A stretch of DNA of 64,000 nucleotides from Ligustrum vulgare (lineage: Eukaryota > Streptophyta > Magnoliopsida > Lamiales > Oleaceae): positions 55,565,092-55,629,091 of the forward strand of contig OY743182.1 in assembly GCA_963555705.1 (NCBI GenBank). The letters are read 5' to 3'. The notes beneath the pieces were generated by a model that had not been told where the DNA came from, did not search any database, and saw nothing but the letters and a program-made list of their open reading frames with translations. This document shows, piece after piece, positions 47,503-56,460 of the stretch; position 1 is the stretch's first letter, and each line of letters starts with the position of its first letter. The position numbers were made by a program, and so were the translations under genes.

Positions 47503-48483
47503 ATGTCCAATTCCCATGAAAACGCCAAAGATCGTATGTGGAGATTTTTGAATGAAGCTTTGGTTAGGTTGGATAAATTAGATGAAAGTGAAAGGAAATT
47601 GAAAAAGGAGCGATCTCAATCGGATTCTAGATCTAGGAGGGAATATAGGCGTGATCCTAAACCTAGGGATGGAATCGGGGTTAAGAGAGGAGCCGACATT
47701 AATCCAAAAGTAATTTTGAAAATTCAAAAGGAAATTTATGAGGAAAGATTGAGGTGTGAACGGGAGGCAGAAAGAAAATATTTGGCTAAATTGCGAAAAA
47801 AGGAGGAGAAACGAAAGGCGATAATTAGATGGTTAGAAGAGAGTGAAAATCATGTTGAGCCTCGGGATATGAAAGTTGAAAAGAAGGAGGGAGGCTTAAG
47901 GTATGAATTAGTTGAAGAGACCCCGAACTTTGTGGTAGGAGTTGAAAATGTGGAGTTAGGTGAACAAACTCCAAAATTTGATGAGGAATTAGAAGTTGGG
48001 GTAGAAATTCAAATTTTGAGCTTTGAATTGGTAGATCCACATTTGAATACCGTTGGGGGAGTGCATGAAATTAGTGATAAAAATCTGGGGGTAGAAGATG
48101 TGGTCGAATTTGAAAGTAAAAATTTTGAAAATGTTGTTGAAAATGCAAAGGAAGAACGAGGTGAAGAGAAGGGCCTCGTGGTTCTTAAAAATGAAGTGGA
48201 GATGGTGGTTTATCATGAATACAAGGATCCATACCTTGTACCTCAAGAAGCTAACATGTCCCTCCCCATTCTATTTAATTCTTTCTTGCAGATTTCTTAC
48301 ATTTGGGAGCTTGAGTCACACCAATCATGGCAATTCAAGCTCGAGCTTCAATCCATTCATGTAACCCAAGTTGTAAAATACTATTGGTCATCCCACTGGC
48401 ATGGAAGCAATAATTTTCCGTTTGATCCAGGGGGAGCAGTTGCATTCATGAACAAAACTATGATTCGGGACGAATCATCCTAA
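47503..48483 (+). CDS. Array ORF, unit 18 (most diverged intact copy)
   Basis: Intact but with five private changes: Ser29, Asn67, Tyr134, Val291, Thr319. The LTR has a one-base loss in CAGTTCACAA and a deletion in the segment before the first U5 stem-loops (AAAACCAAAC). Unit 46255-48495. Confidence 0.65.
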   Translation: MSNSHENAKDRMWRFLNEALVRLDKLDESERKLKKERSQSDSRSRREYRRDPKPRDGIGVKRGADINPKVILKIQKEIYEERLRCEREAERKYLAKLRKKEEKRKAIIRWLEESENHVEPRDMKVEKKEGGLRYELVEETPNFVVGVENVELGEQTPKFDEELEVGVEIQILSFELVDPHLNTVGGVHEISDKNLGVEDVVEFESKNFENVVENAKEERGEEKGLVVLKNEVEMVVYHEYKDPYLVPQEANMSLPILFNSFLQISYIWELESHQSWQFKLELQSIHVTQVVKYYWSSHWHGSNNFPFDPGGAVAFMNKTMIRDESS

Positions 48484-49746
48484 AGAAGGAGGGTATGATG
48501 TGATCCAGGACCCTCGACAATCGGAGTCATAGCAGGCTTGACGGGAAAATTTAAATATTCAAGCCAAAACAAGAATTCAGCAGGTTCGACGAGCTTTGAA
48601 GATCAAATCGGGTCGAAAATAACCGAAAATCACGGCCATGGATGGGTTGGTCACGACCGTAACTTTTGAAGATCACGGCCGTAAATGAAGGATCACGGCC
48701 GTAACATGCTCTCTGTCTAATTCATAAACCGGATAAAGGGATTTACGGCCGTAACAAAAATATTCACGGCCGTAACATATTTCAGTTACACAATTTACGG
48801 CCGTAAATGAAGACACTCACGGCCGTAAGACAGCTCCTGTACATGCGCCGCTGATGGAGTTTAAATATTTTTCATTATTTTATTTCCTTATCAGTTTTAG
48901 CTATTTTAGGTTAGTTAGAATTCTATTTTGAGTAAATTAGCGATTAGGGTTTTATTTTGCTTATTTATACGCCTTTTTGATTCATTGTAAATTAAGACTT
49001 TGATGATTAAATAAAACAGAGATTGAATGTTTTTCAATTGTTTAATGTGTGGATTCACATTACAAACCCAAACTTATCAAGATTGATTATCTTGTGGCGT
49101 TAATCCCGAATTTATCAAATATTCGCGAGAATATTTGTGGCGTTCAAATCAGAGACTTATCAAGGAGATTGGGCAAATCCTTGTGGTGTTTCGAAAGTCG
49201 TGGTTCTTTATTCCGCATCGTCGAGTCATCGCGTCGTGAATATCGGGTCATGATTCATCCGTCCAACCACAACCTGAGTTCGGAACTTTCCGGCGTTTCT
49301 TCCGCACTTCGAACCTCGTCATTTGGTATCAGAGCTGGACTCTGAATTCAGGTTTTTCTATCCAGTTTGATTTTTATGTCTATCATCGAGTCCCATAAAA
49401 ATCATTCATATCTTGTTGTTGAGTCTTTCTTTTCTTGATTTTCTTGTTCTTCGTGCCAGTAAATGTTTTCTTTGTTTGATCCATAAAAATGCAAAAAAAT
49501 TCAAAAGTGTTTGTTTTGCTTAATTCTTATCCGAATTAAGTTCCGTTTGTTTTGTTGTGTTCGTTGTCGAATTTTCGGATTTATAAAAAAAAAAAATTAT
49601 TTTTTTATTATTTTATTTATTCCGAAAATTCATCCTAAAATTCAAAAAAAAAAAAAAAAAAGAGTCCATTCAAGAACCACTTTCTTAAATTTCTTGATCC
49701 TTTGTTTTCATTATTTTTTTCTGTGTCCTTCCACATAAATTTTACA

Positions 49747-50727
49747 ATGTCCAATTCCCATGAAAACGCCAAAGATCGTATGTGGAGATTTTTGAATGAA
49801 GCTTTGGTTAGGTTGGATAAATTAGATGAAAGGGAAAGGAAATTGAAAAAGGAGCGATCTCAATCGGATTCTAGATCTAGGAGGGAATATAGGCGTGATC
49901 CTAAACCTAGGGATGGAATCGGGGTTAAGAGAGGAGCTGACATTGATCCAAAAGTAATTTTGAAAATTCAAAAGGAAATTTATGAGGAAAGATTGAGGTG
50001 TGAACGGGAGGCAGAAAGAAAATATTTGGCTAAATTGCGAAAAAAGGAGGAGAAACGAAAGGCGATAATTAGATGGTTAGAAGAGAGTGAAAATCATGTT
50101 GAGCCTCGGGATATGAAAGTTGAAAAGAAGGAGGGAGGCTTAAGGCATGAATTAGTTGAAGAGACCCCGAACTTTGTGGTAGGAGTTGAAAATGTGGAGT
50201 TAGGTGAACAAACTCCAAAATTTGATGAGGAATTAGAAGTTGGGGTAGAAATTCAAATTTTGAGCTTTGAATTGGTAGATCCACATTTGAATACCGTTGG
50301 GGGAGTACATGAAATTAGTGATAAAAGTCTGGGGGTAGAAGATGTGGTCGAATTTGAAAGTAAAAATTTTGAAAATGTTGTTGAAAATGCAAAGGAAGAA
50401 CGAGGTGAAGAGAAGGGCCTCGTGGTTCTTAAAAATGAAGTGGAGATGGTGGTTTATCATGAATACAAGGATCCATACCTTGTACCTCAAGAAGCTAACA
50501 TGTCCCTCCCCATTCTATTTAATTCTTTCTTGCAGATTTCTTACATTTGGGAGCTTGAGTCACACCAATCATGGCAATTCAAGCTCGAGCTTCAATCTAT
50601 TCATGTAACCCAAGTTGCAAAATACTATTGGTCATCCCACTGGCATGGAAGCAATAATTTTCCGTTTGATCCAGGGGGAGCAGTTGCATTCATGAACAAA
50701 GCTATGATTCGGGACGAATCATCCTAA
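49747..50727 (+). CDS. Array ORF, unit 19
   Basis: Intact. Ser for Asn at 194. Unit 48496-50739. Confidence 0.68.
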   Translation: MSNSHENAKDRMWRFLNEALVRLDKLDERERKLKKERSQSDSRSRREYRRDPKPRDGIGVKRGADIDPKVILKIQKEIYEERLRCEREAERKYLAKLRKKEEKRKAIIRWLEESENHVEPRDMKVEKKEGGLRHELVEETPNFVVGVENVELGEQTPKFDEELEVGVEIQILSFELVDPHLNTVGGVHEISDKSLGVEDVVEFESKNFENVVENAKEERGEEKGLVVLKNEVEMVVYHEYKDPYLVPQEANMSLPILFNSFLQISYIWELESHQSWQFKLELQSIHVTQVAKYYWSSHWHGSNNFPFDPGGAVAFMNKAMIRDESS

Positions 50728-51983
50728 AGAAGGAGGGTATGATGTGATCCAGGACCCTCGACAATCGGAGTCATAGCAGGCTTGACGGGAAAATTTAAAT
50801 ATTCAAGCCAAAACAAGAATTCAGCAGGTTCGACGAGCTTTGAAGATCAAATCGGGTCGAAAATAACCGAAAATCACGGCCATGGATGGGTTGGTCACGA
50901 CCGTAACTTTTGAAGATCACGGCCGTAAATGAAGGATCACGGCCGTAACATGCTCTCTGTCTAATTCATAAACCGGATAAAGGGATTTACGGCCGTAACA
51001 AAAATATTCACGGCCGTAACATATTTCAGTTACACAATTTACGGCCGTAAATGAAGACACTCACGGCCGTAAGACAGCTCCTGTACATGCGCCGCTGATG
51101 GAGTTTAAATATTTTTCATTATTTTATTTCCTTATCAGATTTAGCTATTTTAGGTTAGTTAGAATTCTATTTTGAGTAAATTAGCGATTAGGGTTTTATT
51201 TTGCTTATTTATACGCCTTTTTGATTCATTGTAAATTAAGACTTTGATGATTAAATAAAACAGAGATTGAATGTTTTTCAATTGTTTAATGTGTGGATTA
51301 ACATTACAAACCCAAACTTATCAAGATTGATTATCTTGTGGCGTTAATCCCGAATTTATCAAATATTCGCGAGAATATTTGTGGCGTTCAAATCAGAAAC
51401 TTATCAAGGAGATTGGGCAAATCCTTGTGGTGTTTCGAAAGTCGTGGTTCTTTTTTCCGCATCGTCGAGTCATCGCGTCGTGAATATCGGGTATTGATTC
51501 ATCCGTCCAACCACAACCTGAGTTCGGAACTTTCCGGCGTTTCTTCCGCACTTCGAACCTCGTCATTTGGTATCAGAGCTGGACTCTGAATTCAGGTTTT
51601 TCTATCCAGTTTGATTTTTATGTCTATCATCGAGTCCCATAAAAATCATTCATATCTTGTTGTTGAGTCTTTCTTTTCTTGATTTTCTTGTTCTTCGTGC
51701 CAGTAAATGTTTTCTTTGTTTGATCCATAAAAATGCAAAAAAATTCAAAAGTGTTTGTTTTGCTTAATTCTTATCCGAATTAAGTTCCGTTTGTTTTGTT
51801 GTGTTCGTTGTCGAATTTTCGGATTTATAAAAAAAAAAAATTATTTTTTTATTATTTTATTTATTCCGAAAATTCATCCTAAAATTCAAAAAAAAAAGAG
51901 TCCATACAAGAACCACTTTCTTAAATTTCTTGATCCTTTGTTTTCATTATTTTTTTTCTGTGTCCTTCCACATAAATTTTACA

Positions 51984-52950
51984 ATGTCCAATTCCCATGA
52001 AAACGCCAAAGATCGTATGTGGAGATTTTTGAATGAAGCTTTGGTTAGGTTGGATAAATTAGATGAAAGGGAAAGGAAATTGAAAAAGGAGCGATCTCAA
52101 TCGGATTCTAGATCTAGGAGGGAATATAGGCGTGATCCTAAACCTAGGAATCGGGGTTAAGAGAGGAGCCGACATTGATCCAAAAGTAATTTTGAAAATT
52201 CAAAAGGAAATTTATGAGGAAAGATTGAGGTGTGAACGGGAGGCAGAAAGAAAATATTTGGCTAAATTGCGAAAATAGGAGGAGAAACGAAAGGCGATAA
52301 TTAGATGGTTAGAAGAGAGTGAAAATCATGTTGAGCCTCGGGATATGAAAGTTGAAAAGAAGGAGGGAGGCTTAAGGCATGAATTAGTTGAAGAGAACCC
52401 GAACTTTGTGGTAGGAGTTGAAAATGTGGAGTTAGGTGAACAAACTCCAAAATTTGATGAGGAATTAGAAGTTGGGGTAGAAATTCAAATTTTGAGCTTT
52501 GAATTGGTAGATCCACATTTGAATACCGTTGGGGGAGTGCATGAAATTAGTGATAAAAATCTGGGGGTAGAAGATGTGGTCGAATTTGAAAGTAAAAATT
52601 TTGAAAATGTTGTTGAAAATGCAAAGGAAGAACGAGGTGAAGAGAAGGGCCTCGTGGTTCTTAAAAATGAAGTGGAGATGGTGGTTTATCATGAATACAA
52701 GGATCCATACCTTGTACCTCAAGAAGCTAACATGTCCCTCCCCATTCTTATTAATTCTTTCTTGCAGATTTCTTACATTTGGGAGCTTGAGTCACACCAA
52801 TCATGGCAATTAAAGCTCGAGCTTCAATCCATTCATGTAACCCAAGTTGCAAAATACTATTGGTCATCCCGAAGCAATAATTTTCCGTTTGATCCAGGGG
52901 GAGCAGTTGCATTCATGAACAAAGCTATGATTCGGGAGGAATCATCCTAA
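51984..52950 (+). pseudogene. Array ORF, unit 20: multiply broken edge copy
   Basis: A 5-bp loss in CCTAGGGATGG shifts the frame, which stops at 52160. A TAG replaces AAA near 52276. A 9-bp deletion removes part of the HWHG segment near 52870. Several substitutions are private. This is the outermost full unit on the right; its length (2223 bp) is the most deviant. Unit 50740-52962. Confidence 0.88.
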
Positions 52951-52962
52951 AGAAGGAGGGTA

Positions 52963-53788
52963 TGATGTGATCCAGGACCCTCGACAATCGGAGTCATAGC
53001 AGGCTTGACGGGAAAATTTAAATATTCAAGCCAAAACAAGAATTCAGCAGGTTCAACGAGCTTTGAAGATCAAATCGGGTCGAAAATAACCGAAAATCAC
53101 GGCCATGGATGGGTTGGTCACGACCGTAACTTTTGAAGATCACGGCCGTAAATGAAGGATCACGGCCGTAACATGCTCTCTGTCTAATTCATAAACCGGA
53201 TAAAGGGATTTACGGCCGTAACAAAAATATTCACGGCCGTAACATATTTCAGTTACACAATTTATGGCCGTAAATGAAGACACTCACGGCCGTAAGACAT
53301 CTCCTGTACATGCGCCGCTGATGGAGTTTAAATATTTTTCATTATTTTATTTCCTTATCAGTTTTAGCTATTTTAGGTTAGTTAGAATTCTATTTTGAGT
53401 AAATTAGCTATTAGGGTTTTATTTTGCTTATTTATACGCCTTTTTGATTCATTGTAAATTAAGACTTTGATGATTAAATAAAACAGAGATTGAATGTTTT
53501 TCAATTGTTTAATGTGTGGATTCACATTACAAACCCAAACTTATCAAGATTGATTATCTTGTGGCGTTAATCCCGAATTTATCAAATATTCGCGAGAATA
53601 TTTGTGGCGTTCAAATCAGAGACTTATCAAGGAGATTGGGCAAATCCTTGTGGTGTTTCGAAAGTCGTGGTTCTTTATTCCGCATCGTCGAGCCATCGCG
53701 TCGTGAATATCGGGTCATGATTCATCTGTCCAACCACAACCTGAGTTCGGAAATTTCCGGCGTTTCTTCCGCGCTTCGAACCTCGTCA
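52963..53788 (+). repeat. Closing LTR of the array
   Basis: A full 826-bp LTR ending CTCGTCA directly at the right CTAAC. No primer site or internal region follows. It carries private changes (e.g. TTCAACGAG near 53054, a decayed palindrome TTTATGGCCG near 53263, GCGCTTCG near the end). Confidence 0.92.
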
Positions 53789-53793
53789 CTAAC
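53789..53793. repeat. Right target-site duplication (CTAAC)
   Basis: Matches 7553-7557. Beyond it the sequence continues the split second copy of the 111-bp host duplication. Confidence 0.85.
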
Positions 53794-53890
53794 TAAAACA
53801 TGCAAAATAAAAAACATGCCTAAACATACAAAATTGTATGACATGCAAAGTTATTTTAACATGCAAACTAAAAAGTCAACAAGCAACACA
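53794..53890. repeat. Remainder of the split second 111-bp target repeat
   Basis: Aligns with 7446-7540 with a few substitutions (AACATGCC/ATATGCC, GTATGAC/GTAAGAC, GCAAACT/GCACACT). It shows that both array flanks were one continuous host sequence. Confidence 0.8.
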
Positions 53891-53964
53891 ACTTAAACAT
53901 ATAACCAATCATACATGCATCTAAAATCAAAAAATGAGATAAAAACTTAAAGCATAATAAATAA

Positions 53965-54015
53965 AAGGGAAGAAAACTTGGTTGCTTTCCAATGAGAGCT
54001 CCGTTTATAGTCTTA
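53965..54015 (-). other. Conserved post-gag motif of Athila-type elements (degenerate)
   Basis: On the minus strand, ACTATAAACGGAGC, then CATTGGAAAGCAACCAAG, then TTTTCTTCCC. The plus-strand element at the window end has the same passage with GGGAGGCAACCC. A GCGCTT-N-TTGGGAGGCAACCCA passage is familiar from Athila-type internal regions. Function unknown. In both elements here it follows the gag/protease region with no pol between. Confidence 0.6.
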
Positions 54016-54059
54016 AGCAAAATTTTTTGCACTTCTTCATATGGAGGCGTGAACGATGC

Positions 54060-56460
54060 TCATGAAGCCTTGTACAATTTGCAATTACCATCCTTGCACT
54101 TTTCTACTCTTTTCCTCACTTTCTTGAATTTATTGGTCTCTTTTTCAGCGTTGTGTTGAGGGATGTTAGGTTTTTCTTCCTTTTTATGGCTCCAACCATT
54201 TTCATTCACAACTATCTCCACATTACAACAACTTTCAACTTGAACCTTAGGAGCATGTCGTAGAGTGACATTGAATTTGACTTGCTCATTTTCCACCTTA
54301 AATATGATTTCTCATTTTTCAATGTCTATTAGGGCACATCCAGTAGCGAGGAATGATATTCCAAAGATGAGGGCCATTTGGCTATCCTCTTCCATGTCTA
54401 GGATCACAAAGTCTACTAGGAAAAAGAATTTATCCACTTTTACAAAGACATTCTCAATGATTCCATGTGGATATTGCATTGATCTGTTAGCTAGCTTCGA
54501 TGTGATGTTTGTAGGTTTAGGCTCACCCGAACCAAGTTTCCTATACACAGACAAAGAATTCAGATTAACACTCTCCCTTAAATCATACAAGCCATTATCA
54601 AAACTCAAATTACCAATGAGGGGCATCTGACTATCCTCTTCCATCTCCAGGATCACAAAGTCTACTAGGAAAAGGAGTTATCCTCTTTTACAAAGACATT
54701 CTTAATGATTCTATGTGGATATTGAATTGATCTGTTATGTTTGTAGGTTTAGGCTCACCCAAACCAAGTTTTCTGTACACAGATAAAGATATCAAATTAA
54801 CATTGTCCCCTAAATCACACAAGGCATTATTAAAACTCAAACTACCAATAGTTTAAGGGATAGAGAAACTCCTGGATCTTTCAATTTTTGTGGTAACTTG
54901 TTTTGTAGAATAACACTAAACTCCTCACTCAATGCTACTGGTTCGAAATCCTCCAGCTTCCTTTTGTTAGATAACATTTCCTTCATGAATTTCATGTAGA
55001 GAGGCATTTGAGCTAAGACCTCAGCAAAATGAATATTGATGTGAAGTTGTTAGAAAATTTCCCAAATTGCTGCTTCAGTTTATGTTTAATCACCCTTTAA
55101 GGATATGGAATTGGTGGAACTTAAGCTTTGATTGGAGGTCGAACTCGAACTTCAGTATTTTCTTGAACTTTTGTAGAGGACCCCTACTCTTCCTCAATTT
55201 TTTGCTCCTTCACCATATTTTACCTTTTATTTTCATACTCCTTAACAGTTATTTCAAATAACTGAACCCCACTCCTAGTTGTAATTGCATTCACATGCTC
55301 GCGAGGGTTAGCTTTGTATTACTTGTTAACTGTTCGGGCTATCTTTCTGATTTGCTTGCTGCTATCTGCCCTATCTAATTTTTCAAATTCTTTAATGCAG
55401 CTTGTTGACTCTATAACATCTCCTATTGACTCTTGACCAGCTGAATTATCATGTCCATGTTTTCAGTCATAGTAATTTGATTTCGTGACTGCTGTTGGAA
55501 ACCTGGTGGGCATTTAACATTCTGATTGTTTGACCATGAGAAGTTGGAGTGGTTCTTCCACTCTGGATTGTAAGTTTGCGAATAAGGACCACTATGTTTC
55601 TTATTTCGCACAAAATTTGCTTGTTCTAGATTTGATTGATTCTGATTAGCTACTAGAAAATTGTTCAAAGCGTGATTTTCGAACTAGAAATCACGAACTA
55701 AAGTTGTCTGTACTGCATGAACTTTTTGAGGACTCAAACTGTCAAATTTCTTCGTTAATGCATCCAATTTAGCATTTAATGCAGTTATTTCATTTATTTC
55801 CATCATTCGTACAGATTTTGGCGTAGAACAATATGAGTACCACTGATAACTGTTTGTAGCCATTTTCTTAAATATATTCTAAAGTTTCTTCATAGGTTGT
55901 ATCCATCACTGATCCACCAGCTACTGAATCTGCATGCTTCTTGTTATCATTGGTCAAACCATTGTAAAATGTCTGCACCAAAATCCAGTCTACTATTCCA
56001 TGTGTAGGACACTGTCGAATAAGCTCATTGAATTTTTCCCAAGCCTAAAAATTGATTCCCCTGGCTGTTTCCCGAAAGATAAGATTCGCACATAAGCTTT
56101 GACATGCGACAAAGTGGAAAAAATTTATCCATGAATTTTTGACTTAGAATAGCCCATGTGGTAATGGAGTGTAGAGGTAAGGAATAGAACCAAGCCTTTG
56201 CTTTATCGGCCAGTAAGACGGAAAATAGTTTCAATTTCACAACATTAGCTAGCACCCCATTCATGTACTATATATCAATGAAATACAGCCGAATTCTGGA
56301 TCAATGAAATCAAAGAGGTCTTGATCTCATAATTGTTTCTTGGTATGGCAAGCGATACTACACAGGTCCCAATGTGTCCCACAAGAGGAATCATGTAGTC
56401 TCTTAAAGCACGTCCTCAATGATTTTGTTTCTATTCAATGTTGCGTGATTTACGTTCCAT
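54060..56460 (-). pseudogene. Athila-type gag and protease remnant of the host element
   Basis: Reading from 56460 down: RALRDYMIPLVG and NNYEIKTSLI (Gag N-terminal signatures), LLADKAKAWFYSLP with SITTWAILSQKFMDKFFP (capsid domain, 56100-56230), YNPEWKNHSNFSWSNNQN and PPGFQQQ (55500-55600), PREHVNAITTRSG, YPQRVIKHKLKQQFGKF, MKEMLSNKRKLEDFE, LPQKLKDPG, then protease with DLRESVNLNSLSVYRKLG and MEEDSQMALIFGISFLATG (54300-54640) and ENEQVKFNV (54270-54300). Many stops and shifts. The protease first half is tandemly duplicated with a 249-bp period (54401 versus 54650). The usual active-site DLGAS is DLGDN in one copy and DLRES in the other. No polymerase follows. Confidence 0.88.

Larger units (their letters stand above)
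7558..53788 (+). mobile_element. 46-kb tandem array of a non-autonomous LTR retrotransposon (20 full units)
   Basis: LTR starts (TGATGTGATCC) are at 7558 (truncated unit), 8105, 10350, 12594, 14839, 17085, 19328, 21571, 23814, 26056, 28298, 30539, 32782, 35029, 37276, 39520, 41766, 44008, 46255, 48496, 50740 and 52963 (closing LTR). Full units are 2241-2247 bp except the last (2223 bp); most length change is in A and T runs. Every junction is polypurine tract-LTR-primer site, so neighbours share one LTR: the form made by LTR-LTR unequal exchange or by integration or amplification of one-LTR circles. One CTAAC duplication flanks the whole. No protease, polymerase or integrase is encoded. It belongs with small gag-like-ORF non-autonomous elements (TRIM/LARD/TR-GAG categories); the iMet primer site and LTR ends resemble the gypsy-type element at 2769-6138. 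Confidence 0.93.

Noticed and set aside
7558..53788. Plain satellite or rDNA-type array
   Set aside because: Each unit has LTR ends, primer site, polypurine tract and an ORF, and the array has a target-site duplication; no rRNA sequence is present.
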